From assembly GCA_028753945.1 (NCBI GenBank), contig JAPNXP010000008.1, positions 2,728,001 to 2,792,000 of the forward strand: 64,000 nucleotides of DNA, written 5' to 3'. Made by a program: the position numbers and the translations under genes. Under the pieces are notes generated by a model that saw nothing but the letters and a program-made list of their open reading frames with translations, was not told the origin of the DNA and ran no database searches. The first letter of the stretch is position 1; each line of letters begins with the position of its first letter. Below, in pieces: positions 37,401-43,343 of the stretch. This DNA is from Hexactinellida sp. DTS-2022. Lineage: Eukaryota; Porifera; Hexactinellida.

Positions 37401-38243
37401 ACGTAGGCATCTATAAAATGAGACCCCGATATTCAGAACCAAACTTGACAAATCTTTTGAATCCAAACAAAACATATAGTATACTACCTAAAATACTTGT
37501 CTCGAGACTTATTTTTGTATAATTCCAATGTAATATACAGTACAAATATTTATGATGTTTTCCCTACTTTTCTACGAAAAATATTTTTGGATCTCCTGTT
37601 CGGACTAGCGAGGGTTCGGATTAGCGAGGGTGGACTGTATATATATACAGCCTTGTGTTTTGAATAGAATATATTTGAAGTGAGCTGAAAGCAATACCTG
37701 CTCCATTAGTTCTGAATTACCATCGAAATATGATTTAAGTGGAACTTTAAATGTTTGGATATCCTCCGAGATAGATGCGAGCGAGTCCCTGAACTGAGTC
37801 ATGTTGATAAAGAAATAATTGTATAGGATCAACATTAGGACACAGTATGCGATAAATGTCAAAATATGGAATAAGATGGGTACTTTGAAACGACCTTGTT
37901 CTGGTTGCTGAACAAGAAGCGATTCTAAAACTGGAGAATGATGATCGACCTCTGTACGCATAATTAGAGTTGATTTAGTTTTGGAAGAATGCTGGTCAGG
38001 ACTCCAAGGTACTGTTCGGTCTGAACTGCAGACTCCAGAATCCGTACCAGACGGCGCGTCCAGTCTCCAAATTTCAGAATTATCTTTGTTGTAAGTCCGT
38101 GTCCTGGGAGTTTTATATGAAGAGTTTGGGAGGATTCTTGCAGATGACAATCCATTCTGATCCTCTGATTCAGAATCAAATTCGGCTGGAACTTTGGGAG
38201 AACTCTTAACATTCTTCATTACTCTCTTCTTATTTGGATTCAT
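7850..38243 (-). CDS. SUN-domain nuclear-envelope protein, four exons
   Basis: SUN proteins span the inner nuclear membrane and bind KASH partners to form LINC complexes joining nucleus and cytoskeleton. The exons are 38243-37698, 21823-21710, 17689-17263 and 8214-7850, joined in phases 0, 0 and 1 with GT-AG borders, giving about 483 residues. Residues 1-121 are polar and probably nucleoplasmic. A hydrophobic span follows at about 122-146 (ILTFIAYCVLMLILYNYFFI), then a helical, coiled-coil-like luminal part to about 310. The SUN domain runs from DFALGSAGG near 313 to CIYRVRLHG near 478. Cys365 (PGSCWPF) and Cys470 match the pair that forms a disulfide in human SUN2. The length is short for animal SUN1/2, so a further small exon cannot be excluded, but the phases close without one. 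The gene spans 30 kb because its introns are full of transposons. A possible AATAAA lies at 7701-7696 on the minus strand. Confidence 0.88.
8215..9363. other. Intronic sequence without recognisable features
   Basis: AT-rich part of SUN intron 3. I found no open frame, inverted-repeat element or tandem repeat in it. Confidence 0.6.
9364..9953. mobile_element. hAT MITE built of GTTCGTTCA repeats
   Basis: The terminal inverted repeats are CAGGGAATGAAAGGTTCACG and its complement at the right end. A perfect 8-bp target duplication, GAACCAAA, lies at 9356-9363 and 9954-9961. The interior is made largely of GTTCAGTTC and CAATCCGTT minisatellite units. Short open frames here (repeated Leu-Asn-Gly or Arg-Ser-Ile) are artefacts of the repeat. 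Confidence 0.92.
11832..12215. mobile_element. Mariner-type MITE built of GCGTTAATT repeats
   Basis: It is flanked by TA on both sides. The ends are CCTTATTATAGGAAATTAAC and its near-complement. The interior repeats CGCGTTAATTTC in both orientations. It is inserted within the THAP element. Confidence 0.8.
12400..12850 (-). pseudogene. Decayed THAP zinc-finger domain
   Basis: Read leftwards, the first part encodes FCSQMC, then GVAVFHIPSGPQ, matching the start of a THAP C2CH domain. A TGA stands where the invariant Trp is expected (NDK*KRF). A likely donor, GATG/GTGAGT, follows near 12765. The next part encodes VCAKHFDPDHI (the Cys and His-Phe pair of THAP) near 12550. RPIKATLKKGAVPKYLPGG continues in another frame near 12490-12430, with the usual GAVP ending of the domain. 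So the domain is present but broken by a stop and at least one frame change. It probably served as the DNA-binding domain of the surrounding transposon's transposase. Confidence 0.62.
14060..16400. repeat. Dispersed repeat R2 cluster, CTTCGCG-rich
   Basis: Two heads (14067-14220 and 15862-15990) share CGAGCCCTTCGGTCTCGG, GTCGCTTCGCGAC and GGCCGCTTCGCGGCC. Three tails (15330-15480, 15690-15840 and 16240-16360) share AACCAATAGATCGTTGTC, AAAATTACCCCTG and TAGTCTTTCC. The tails end in (AC)n, and the last runs into a (TAGA)n tract. A degraded head recurs at 22300-22400. The arrangement of a conserved body ending in microsatellite, with hairpin-rich heads, resembles Helitron-related invertebrate repeats; no protein is encoded. 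Confidence 0.6.
14528..14607. repeat. 80-bp hairpin with GC-rich core
   Basis: The outer arms CTCTGCATAATAATGGTT and AACCATTATTATGCAGAG flank a second perfect stem with a 14-bp arm, GAGAATAAGACCGC, and a 3-base loop (14553-14583). It lies in the R2 cluster. Confidence 0.85.
16376..16420. repeat. (TAGA)n microsatellite
   Basis: Ten or more uninterrupted GATA/TAGA units directly precede a mariner-type MITE. Confidence 0.95.
16428..16655. mobile_element. Mariner-type MITE
   Basis: Inverted ends CAGTATTTCCTTGAATAGTA and TACTATTCAAGGCAATACGG, with TA on both sides. The interior is about 190 bp, non-coding, with C-rich tracts. Confidence 0.8.
16685..17194. mobile_element. Mariner-type (Tigger-like) MITE
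   Basis: The inverted ends CAGTGCAACCTCTATAAG and CTTATAGAGGCTGCACTG are flanked by TA. Further copies of the TTATAGAGG motif lie just inside the right end. It is non-coding and ends 69 bp from SUN exon 3. Confidence 0.85.
17263..17689 (-). CDS. SUN gene exon 3 (coiled coil and start of SUN domain)
   Basis: The acceptor AG is at 17691-17690 after a pyrimidine run. The donor GTAAAT starts at 17262 and the exon ends in phase 1. It encodes a heptad-like segment (SLKSRVEQLES, then EELDNKLFQLNLQMD) and the first half of the SUN domain, DFALGSAGGRIVNELTSETY to VLEPTVLPG. Confidence 0.93.
18140..18575. repeat. ATCGAT-rich low-complexity block, probable decayed MITE
   Basis: It is dense in ATCGATAA, ATAATCGAT and ATAAATTTATCGAT motifs. 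The right edge, CGATTGGCAACCCTG, is the complement of a typical hAT-type end (CAGGGTTGCC). I could not find a matching left end. The stretch 17700-18139 before it shows nothing recognisable. Confidence 0.45.
18794..18888. mobile_element. 95-bp hAT MITE
   Basis: Inverted ends CAGAGGCGGCGC and GCGCCGCCACTG. Perfect 8-bp target duplication GTTCTGCA at 18786-18793 and 18889-18896. Non-coding. Confidence 0.9.
18898..19292. mobile_element. hAT MITE built of GACCCAT repeats
   Basis: Inverted ends CAGAGTGGACCATGGGTC and GACCCATGGTCCACTCTG. Perfect 8-bp target duplication TTCTGCAT at 18890-18897 and 19293-19300. Much of the interior is GACCCATT/ATGGGTC units. Its target overlaps the duplication left by the neighbouring 95-bp element. 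Confidence 0.92.
19516..20100 (+). repeat. Partial R1 copy followed by a diverged array-monomer copy
   Basis: 19516-19700 matches part of R1 (GCGAAGCGGTTGG, TAGGCCTAAATA). 19740-20095 is a diverged relative of the tandem monomer at 24.1-33.1 kb, sharing GAATTAGATTTA, CCCCAGGTAAATATTAGACGG and a final GGCCAGGGCA. It shows that the monomer is also dispersed. Confidence 0.6.
20270..20578. mobile_element. Mariner-type MITE, CTAATCCGAA family
   Basis: TA flanks. The ends are CAGTACACCCTCGATAATCC and a complement near GGTGCACTG. Repeated CGCTAATCCGAACC motifs lie inside. The same family occurs at 37307-37637. Confidence 0.82.
20585..21110 (+). repeat. Dispersed repeat R1, two head-to-head parts
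   Basis: 20697-21110 is a near full-length R1 copy (CCGCTTCGCGGTTGG...GGCCTAAATAG...ACGTCATCATGCGATAATGAG...GGAAACC). It is preceded, in the opposite orientation, by a short R1 end with AGCAAGCGAAGCGGGCTAGTA. This juxtaposition shows both edges of the end motif. Confidence 0.65.
21262..21392 (+). repeat. Dimer related to the array inserts
   Basis: Two copies of an AATACTGGCCCACTA...GTCGG...AGTAATA unit, the same family as the paired inserts at 25834-25951 and 26805-26925. Confidence 0.6.
21710..21823 (-). CDS. SUN gene exon 2 (coiled-coil segment)
   Basis: The acceptor AG is at 21825-21824 and the donor GTAAGT starts at 21709. Exactly 38 codons in phase 0: ELAILKKDTLSLTGQ...SKQDKLN. The Leu/Ile spacing suggests helix. 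It fits the membrane-proximal luminal coil. Confidence 0.75.
21824..23215. other. Intronic sequence with a degraded R2 head
   Basis: Around 22300-22400 a decayed R2 head is visible (GTCTCGGTTGCTTTGCGACGG). 22900-23100 holds short GC-rich tracts (GGTGCGGCGG, a long G run) that may be a decayed MITE. Otherwise nothing is recognised. Confidence 0.5.
23216..23301. repeat. 86-bp near-perfect palindrome
   Basis: Two arms of about 42 bp, starting CACTGAGTATACCATGG, pair along their whole length with a single bulged base and a 2-base centre. Confidence 0.93.
23308..23401. repeat. Minisatellite, unit ACATGGACAAATGACT
   Basis: About five copies of a 17-18-bp unit, directly after the palindrome; it may have arisen by slippage beside it. 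The stretch 23402-24143 shows a MITE-like left edge (CAGGGTTGCGGGCCC at about 23969) with GGGAATTCCCAT motifs and little else. Confidence 0.85.
27396..27466 (+). repeat. Segment shared with 49925-50022
   Basis: About 70 bp within the fourth monomer (AACACGACGTTTACCACCG to TGCCCATATATGGGCATGTGGG) replace the usual monomer sequence and recur inverted at 49925-50022. It contains the palindrome TGCCCATATATGGGCA. Confidence 0.85.
28080..28480. repeat. Left minisatellite inverted end of the MULE
   Basis: The outer part has about a dozen 11-bp GGAATCTAGT-type units. The inner part has longer units with GACTGAATAGTGGAATCGAG. It is the reverse complement of 31900-32336, including the unique spacer with ATTTTCTAAAAACCGACTG. 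Confidence 0.92.
28823..31765 (-). CDS. MULE transposase with PHD finger and OTU peptidase domain
   Basis: A 980-residue uninterrupted frame. Residues 11-57 form a PHD-type C4HC3 finger (C11, C14, C25, C28, H33, C36, C54, C57). Residues about 140-292 form an OTU cysteine-peptidase domain with GDGNCLFRAVS (Asp147, Cys150) and the His of NHFVPLF (His288), so the catalytic set is intact and deubiquitinase activity is possible. The MULE DDE core follows: Asp in GFDKTYQLG near 666, Asp in TSDDEQ near 737, CTRHLRQNF, and Glu in NNNCESSNSLMKH near 857. The C terminus is basic. It should cut and rejoin its own ends in the nucleus. The start Met is followed by PPKRKK, a plausible nuclear signal. The frame reads away from the right arm, which may hold the promoter. 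The OTU role could be substrate cleavage or only binding; this is not decided by sequence. Confidence 0.93.
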   Translation of the reverse strand: MPPKRKKLFVCQICSQNEETDSIYCMNCFNGCHKTCVISVKPYLWDNVNFSFICKQCISKCSTPKELYQHLLKLLRCSMANHKSNFILVAKNVEMILELYENIIPDFPDIQTFDYHPGDIDSTAISIIKVFHPILLNSHVPCKVVGDGNCLFRAVSRAIYGDEDEHCRLRLFAALEILTNRDMYDPEHITFKDYIIDFNAECTSTYFDIVREVSTLGGFTGLIHMYALSAVLNQPIESYYPPSSYHFSGIQCFNRVVYGRDVRRKAPIALIMWSKAIFNEKETFTPNHFVPLFKTDKSLVITIPEDVESISNFAEDKEGLRISIPYNFHDKPLINPDSQTCLGQEFVGEHTDSFPFESDIDEHIHEERINMANEICLGTPLFTSKFLDITEVIGILKSPTMIHGSIPNGVKNNVYFIVDGTKNTERHTIGIRCEYTDDCGAWDKKGKGSPISYYHLKGSFVSTMKFNNTQNLYFTLKGLMMDPQPNTNSIVIIQRYYLKLKLDNSFERRITRILSAPPECISNINYAIVEYKGIFPGHSSHGLTRNVDSIYIRTPSCVMDEISELSRNVTPRSVYNKLTANKGHFSPINNLKQIRNKKYYQARKELEPTHISNLADQFQFINELAIKESMIRAVNLEPNYGIVIFSDYQLLNIEHFCCSGLTHLGFDKTYQLGKIFLTGSVFKHLAIVNNETREVPIFLGPLYLHTNSTFSDFHPFFSCLAAKLKEICTDKLIITSDDEQALVKAIKFNFPNSKHFLCTRHLRQNFDDQLKKKTGLCEEERKSLLNDRIFGSRGLAMSETLEIFQKRLEITAEFISNNCPNFSDYYSNRVVPALDRNVKISMNSGISPTLTNNNCESSNSLMKHLINYKPQPVHTLLNTLIAHVKTQYSDLEKSLYGRGNYSLNSQFYNFRIDYNHYLRKTEAERKSYFLKFLQFNIKKEDREVCSSDGILILKKNPWAGKKPGARKRKSKSRTECPKSK
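31900..32336. repeat. Right minisatellite inverted end of the MULE
   Basis: Units of about 28 bp, each containing ATTCCACTCGATTCCA and ATTCAGTCAA, grade outward into 11-bp ATTCCACTAG units. It ends CTATTCAGTCAGCCCC against the target duplication. Confidence 0.92.
33071..34225. other. Intronic sequence without recognisable features
   Basis: AT-rich, after the end of the tandem array. No open frame, inverted-end element or tandem repeat was seen. Confidence 0.55.
34226..35180 (+). pseudogene. Fragment of a FLYWCH-type MULE transposase
   Basis: LPKLDRLKRTIQHQR, then IPLEYTKT, match the pre-catalytic part of the MULE transposase at 40179-41605 (LPKLDSLKRTIQRQR). After a hAT MITE, 35040-35170 encodes VWMANGAFKTAPTLFGQVYV and INGLRGPELIKDG, matching the first catalytic block, but with Asn where the catalytic Asp is expected. 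Neither end of the transposon was found. It is inactive. Confidence 0.75.
34355..34950. mobile_element. hAT MITE built of ATTACTATTAC repeats
   Basis: Inverted ends CAGGCCTGGGGTCAATTACT and complement. Perfect 8-bp target duplication GAAGGAGA at 34347-34354 and 34951-34958. The interior is mostly TTACTATTAC units. It interrupts the MULE fragment. Confidence 0.93.
35262..35462. mobile_element. 201-bp MITE with CAGKGTTTCATACAG ends
   Basis: Ends CAGTGTTTCATACAGG and CTGTATGAAACCCTG. ACTAC abuts both edges (35257-35261 and 35463-35467), suggesting a 5-bp target duplication. The interior is G-rich. It also lies in the decayed MULE region. 35463-35930 holds short frames that I cannot assign. Confidence 0.65.
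35930..37290 (+). repeat. R1 fragments
   Basis: 35930-36060 (AATTACGTCATAAC...CTTGTCGAGG) and 36890-37290 (GTCACCATGCGATAATGAG...CCAAAATTTACCCCTG) are diverged R1 copies. The second is interrupted by a hAT MITE. Between them, 36080-36160 has CGCTACGCGGG-type hairpin motifs and the rest is featureless. Confidence 0.5.
37029..37170. mobile_element. 142-bp hAT MITE built of GTAACGG repeats
   Basis: Ends CAGTCATGTGCTCCGTTACT and AGTAACGAAGCACATCACTG. Perfect 8-bp target duplication TAACAGAG at 37021-37028 and 37171-37178. The interior is AGTAACGGTAACGG units. Confidence 0.93.
37307..37637. mobile_element. Mariner-type MITE, CTAATCCGAA family
   Basis: Starts CAGCACACCCTCGCTAATCC and ends with CGCTAATCC complements and GGACTG followed by TA. 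It is a relative of 20270-20578 and ends about 60 bp from the donor of SUN exon 1, inside intron 1. Confidence 0.78.
37698..38243 (-). CDS. SUN gene exon 1 (nucleoplasmic part and membrane span)
   Basis: The ATG at 38243 opens 182 codons in phase 0, ending ELMEQ before a CAG/GTATTG donor at 37697. It has a basic start (MNPNKKRVMKNVK), a Ser/Thr/Pro-rich polar region, and one hydrophobic span (ILTFIAYCVLMLILYNYFFI). Beyond the donor the open frame simply runs into intron and MITE. Confidence 0.88.
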
Positions 38244-39009
38244 TTCAAGGTCTAAAATCTAGAGCTACCATAAAATTCAATAAAAATACATTAGATCTTA
38301 TCAGCGTTGTCACGCTGTAGATGGTACTCCGCCGTAACTGGTCCGGCTGCACCATCAATGGTGCATGACAACCGTGAATGGTCCCCCTTATTATATTGAA
38401 TATATAACTTCACTCAGATTTTACTGGGAGCAATCCCCCTGAAAGTTCTTAGAATAGTACTACTTCTTGTTAGTCTTGTTAGTAATATAAGGGCAGCGAC
38501 GTGGCGTAGTCAATACAATAGTGTGGTCCGTCAATAGCCTGACTTGTGCCGCCCATGTTTAATCCTTAAGACGTACTCTCGGATAATACGCACTATTCTC
38601 TAATATCGATTTTCCCCCCTATCAAATGCATTATAAATAATTCGGTTAATACCTAATCGGATAGGAAGTTCCTCAGATAAGACCTACCGATTTTTATTCT
38701 CTAGTAAAAATATATCTATAATATTTCGGTTGGTACTTAAAACTGTCAGCTGGACTCAGTTAGTATTTTGATTAATTAAGCCGAGTAGTAACTAAGCGAG
38801 TTCCACTGTAAGTAATTGTCTATTCAAAATAATACATTTTTAAAGCAATCCAGATCAAACGTGAGTTCGAAGTTTCTTATCCATATTTTCCTCAATCTGT
38901 CAATCAAAGATATTTAAATAGTTTATGTCTCCTATTACTTCATAAAATTAAAATATATTTGAATTGGCGTAGAGTACGTCACTATTGAATAGTTTTTGTA
39001 AGTAATTAG
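38244..39009. other. Upstream region of the SUN gene
   Basis: About 770 bp between the SUN start codon and the next dispersed repeat. It should hold the promoter, but I see no convincing core element. Confidence 0.4.
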
Positions 39010-39270
39010 AGGTTACTTATTGATTAATAGAATCAATTAAATTTTCAGCTTTTTATCTCTTAAAGAGCGCGAATTTTGTGCGATTAAGTGAATTTTCAGG
39101 GTTCTCGAAACGTGGCAATGCAATGACGTCATAACTTGTCGAGGTGTGATAAATTTCGAGTGTAAACCTCAACTTGTTGGCGGATGCCAAAAGTTACCCC
39201 ATATGCCAAAAATCACATTTGGAAACTGTCCAGTTTCTTCAATCAACTCGGAACATACAAACAGATATAT
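39010..39270 (+). repeat. R1 partial copy
   Basis: Matches 20880-21100: TTTTTATCTCTTA, GCGATTAAGTGAATTTTCAG, GACGTCATAACTTGTCGAG and AAAAATCACATTTGGAAAC. Confidence 0.75.
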
Positions 39271-39994
39271 ATATTTATATACCCCCAGCCGGTTATGCCT
39301 AATTTCCGGGATTGGACGGGACGGAACCGTCCCGGAAATTCCAGTTACACAAAGTACGGGACGGGACAGGGAGGCGCCTGCAATTGATCGAAAAAAGACC
39401 CTGCATTTGATCGAAAAATATTAGCTTTGCAATTGATCGAAAAACGATACCCTCAATTGATCGAAAAGTATTAGGTTTGCAATTGATCGAAAAACGATAC
39501 CCTGCAATTGATCGAAAAATATTAGCTTTGCAATTGATAGAAAAACGATACTCTGTAGTTGATCAAAACTATTTAATATAATTACAATTTGTATTTGTTG
39601 ATTAAATGCCGCTTTTCATTAAAAAAGAGTACAAAGGTTTGGATTTGGGCATTGACACCTTTCATAATTGAGAAGATATATAACTGTTGGCAATAGATCA
39701 ACAATAACTACTTACATTTTTGTATAAAAGGTCTGAATATGTTTCGATTTTATTTGAACTCTTCCTTTCTTAAATTATCATGGAATATTCTTGTAACAAT
39801 TATAAACACAAAAGAGGATCTGTTTACACGACTACGGATGGTTTTAAATACACACAAGTAAAATCTATTCAGAACGTCATTTACTTGAGATGCGTTCTCC
39901 ATCGAAATCTAATCCGTTGCAAAGGAACAGCCAAGTTGAATCGAATTTCCAACTTGATAGAATCCAAACATGCTCACAATCACACAATTTCAAC

Positions 39995-41946
39995 GGGATA
40001 CCGACAATTCGTAACACGACAATTCGTAACAGACAATTCGTAACACGACATTTCGTATCACGACAATTCGTAACACGACATTTCGTAACATAAGATATAT
40101 CTGATTACTCATTCTATTACTTATAATTTAAATAGTTAGTACTTTATTATTAAGTAGTATAATGTAGTGGAAAATAAATTAGTCAGATCCAATACTAAAG
40201 TGGTACGATACTCCTCTTAGAAATTCCATTCTGGGGCGGTGCGGATAACTAAGAATTAGATTTTTCAGGGCTCTTTCATTATCTTTGACTGCTTTCCGTT
40301 TTACTGGTTGGTCCCCAGCAATGTACTTGGCTTGCCTCACTTCTACTAATCCTTGTTCCCTCTTGAGTGCAGAAATAAATTTCCAAATAGTGGGATGGTG
40401 GCAACCCACAGTGCAATTAAAGCTCCGGTGCCATGCTTCCACCGCATTTGTTGTTCGAGGGATCCCTAGGACTGTATCAAAATGGTAGTTCCATATACCA
40501 ATTGGAAACAATGGCTGTTGGTATGCCCCACCAGGTAACCTTCGTCCTATATAGGTCCTCTCGAAGTACTCAATTAATTGATCCGCCTGAGGAGTAGGGA
40601 GCTGGGATGCCACTTCAGCAAACAGGCTGGGGACTTCGAAAGGATCTGCAAATGCCAGAGATGCTATCATTCTAATACTTATAGCGAATTCTTGATCATT
40701 CGAATATAGTGTCTGCAACCCTACTGCTTGGACTTTCCGCCATATATTCTGGGTGAGATGAAAAAGCATCCTTTAACAGTAGAGTTAGGCCATGTCTGCT
40801 GAAAACTGTTAATAGCAGCCTTCTCAAAGTCCATCAGCATATCTTCTGGGTGGGCTTGCGGACAAAGAAGCTGCACCTGTTGCCACATTCTTTTATATGT
40901 TGCTTCCGATTTGTTGGGGAGTAAAATAAAAATACTTGGCAACAAATGGCCATCTTTCAGCAAATCAGGGCCTCCTCGAAGAGCATGTATTACATATACT
41001 TGTGTGAAAAGTAGAGGAGCCGTCCTAAAAGTACCATCAGCTAACCATACCCTGGAGAATTGCAACATATCTAGGTTCTTCTGAGTAGCAAAAATTAGTA
41101 TCCTCTGGATCTCTGGACCTGAATCATATAAGAGAAAAAGCTCGTCTTTTGATGTCCGCATGAATTCTTCTGGTATTATAAGTTGTTCCAGAGTCGTAGG
41201 TTGAACTGGTGCTGTTAGAACACGTTGACGTTGTATAGTACGTTTAAGACTATCCAATTTGGGCAGCTTGGCAGCAATACCCTCATTTACTGTTTGGACA
41301 CATTCACCCACAATATAATGTGAACTATCTTGGGATCCCTTTGCTTTTCTTTTAATATTTATTTTTACTTCACTGCAGCTAATTGCTTTCTCATCAGGAG
41401 GATGTAAGTGTTGGTTTGTTCGTTTCACAATTTCAAATCCTTGTGTGTGTACAATTGTTTTACACAATCCTCGTTGAACACACAGCCAGTGAGTTGTTTC
41501 TCCAATTCTTCTATGCTTTCCATAAATGTATCCCCCTTCTATGAGCTTCTCTGCGCCTCTCTGAGATATACTTAGTCTGAAAGACTGATGATGAGATTGT
41601 GCCATGGAAAATAAATTACATTGATCACAACAACAACTTATTTATATAATTTTACAGAGGTTTATATTAGGCACCTCAAAATGTTTTATATAACAGGTTT
41701 GTTTACGCATTATATACAATATAGATATCCAAATTAATCAAAAGGATGACATATAGCAGAATTAATAGAATCAAAATATTTATTATTCTCACGTTACGAA
41801 TTGTCGTGTTACGAATTGTCGTGTTACGAATTGTCGCGTTACGAATTGTCGTGTTACGAAATGTCGTGTTACGAATTGTCTGTTACGAATTGTCTGTTAC
41901 GAATTGTCGTGTTACGAATTGTCGTGTTACGAATTGTCGGTATCCC
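39995..41946 (-). mobile_element. MULE-A, with GTTACGAATTGTC-repeat ends
   Basis: A perfect 9-bp target duplication, AATTTCAAC, lies at 39986-39994 and 41947-41955. Inverted ends GGGATACCGACAATTCG and CGAATTGTCGGTATCCC. Both ends continue as tandem ACGACAATTCGTAAC units (40003-40090 and 41795-41940). It encodes one transposase on the minus strand and is inserted in the coding region of MULE-B. Confidence 0.95.
40179..41605 (-). pseudogene. MULE-A transposase (FLYWCH + DDE), one frameshift
   Basis: The first part, 41605-40721 (294 residues), has a FLYWCH finger at about 22-72 (GGYIYGKHRRIGETTHWLC, then NQHLHP), LPKLDSLKRTIQRQR, KDELFLLYDSG, the first catalytic Asp190 in VWLADGTFRTAP and the second, Asp259, in MLMDFEKAA. 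The second part, 40769-40179, overlaps in another frame and continues FHLTQNIWRKVQAVGL, with the third catalytic Glu in TTNAVEAWHRSF and a C-terminal helix-rich tail. The parts connect through a single frame change near 40760. Apart from that the element looks complete, so it may have been active recently, or the shift may be a sequencing or assembly error. Confidence 0.88.
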
Positions 41947-43058
41947 AATTTCAACATATGAGTCAGAATTGTACGAATTGAAAACTAAATGTAAGACAGC
42001 GGCGAAAACTTCATGCAAAAAATTGAGTAAAGTTTTTAAGGATACTACCCGAAACCATCAAGCAGCTACATTGGTGTCATACAAGAATTTAGAATCGGCA
42101 ATGTATAGATCAAGGCGTGAAATCGAACCTACAATTCCTAGTTGTGCGGATGAATTTTGTCAGCAGATTAAATCAACACAATATGGAGTATATTACAGAG
42201 GAGAAGAAATATTCGGTGCAGATATTGGAATATTCTTCTACTCAGATAAAATTGCTCAAGTTCTTACAGAAATTGATGAAATCCAATTTGATGGAACCTT
42301 TTATACTGTACCTATTCAATTTTTCCAACTCTGGACAATATTTGCTAGAATAGGACGACATGTAATCCCCTGCATCCATTGCCTCCTAACCAGCAAAAAA
42401 GAAACACTCTACACCACACTACTGTATAAAATTCACGAATACTTGCCTCAATTGTCACCCACTCACGGAATGTCAGATTGGGAAAGGGCAGCTAGAAACG
42501 CAGTAACGACAGTATTCCCCGGAATTCATCTTCATGGTTGCCATTTTCATTTTGCACAAAATATATGGCGAAAGCTACAAAAACTAGGACTTGCGACGGT
42601 ATATTATAATAATGATCAATTTAAACGATTAGTTCGAGCTATGATGGCGTGGTTCTACCAGCAAGTTCTATTTTTGATACATTCAACCTGATTGAATCGC
42701 AATCTTTGACTCTTAACCAGGACAACACTAATAAATTCAGGTTATTGAAGGTCTACATAAGAAATCAGTGGATGATAAGGACACCTGCAAACGAGCTCTC
42801 AATATACACATAAATCCAGACAACGAACAATGGAGCTGAAATCTACCACGGTAAATTAAAGTCGGAAATTGTCGTTAACCGTCCTCGCATATGGTTCTTC
42901 ATTCAAACAATGAACGACATCATTTCTGACACAGATATAGACGTAGAACGGATGAGAAGTGGAATCGAGATTACACGTCCGCGGAAAAAAAAGATCGAGA
43001 CAACGATACGCAGAGGAGAGAGTGCAAAAATAAGCTAGAAGGAGGAGAATTCACCACA

Positions 43059-43343
43059 TTGCAATATGTATATGCATTGACACATACGATTGAACCAATA
43101 ACAGTTCAAACTAGCGATATGTCCTCCTCAGATAGTAATGAGGACAACAGCGATGTTATCTTAGAGTCAGACCAACGTCACTTGTGTTGTGTATGTTTTG
43201 AAGTAAGGGAAACAACAATGTTAATTTATCCCTGCAGACACGCAAAGACCTGTCAACGATGCACCCAACAACTACGTGAAACCTGCAATCAATGCCCAAT
43301 TTGCCGTGCCACTATCGGAGAAAGCATACAAATTTTCACATAG
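43059..43343 (+). CDS. RING-finger domain carried by MULE-B
   Basis: A C3HC4 RING of the type found at the C terminus of IAP and MIB proteins: CCVCFEVRETTMLIYPCRH, then CQRCTQQLR, then CNQCPICRATIG, at residues about 47-86 of this 94-residue frame. It lies inside the MULE ends, downstream of the transposase and on the same strand, so it was probably its C-terminal domain or a second exon. RING domains usually recruit E2 enzymes for ubiquitin transfer. It could alternatively be a captured host fragment. Confidence 0.72.
   Translation: MQYVYALTHTIEPITVQTSDMSSSDSNEDNSDVILESDQRHLCCVCFEVRETTMLIYPCRHAKTCQRCTQQLRETCNQCPICRATIGESIQIFT

Larger units (their letters stand above)
39780..42990 (+). pseudogene. 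MULE-B transposase with FLYWCH finger, split by an insertion
   Basis: The 5' part begins MEYSCNNYKHKRGSVYTTTD and contains a FLYWCH zinc finger (FKYTQVKSIQNVIYLRC, then HNHTIS). Coding then stops at MULE-A (39995-41946) and resumes at 41957. The body has a SRREIEPTIPSCADEF block, the first catalytic Asp in IQFDGTFYTVPIQFFQLW near 42290, the second in MSDWERAARNAV near 42475, and HGCHFHFAQNIWRKL. Near 42690 the frame breaks. The third catalytic residue lies in TNNGAEIYHGKLKSEI near 42830, followed by a basic tail (RPRKKKIETTIRR). Stops near 42690, 42815 and 43035 make it inactive even without the insertion. Confidence 0.85.

Noticed and set aside
39380-39560. Regularly spaced CAATTGATCGAAAAA copies that look like a CRISPR array
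   Set aside because: The same repeats occur inverted at 43500-43615 as the ends of a MULE with a 9-bp target duplication; spacing is irregular and the genome is eukaryotic.
43059-43343. RING-finger frame as a host IAP-like gene
   Set aside because: It lies within the inverted ends of MULE-B, on the same strand and directly after its transposase, so it most likely belongs to the transposon.
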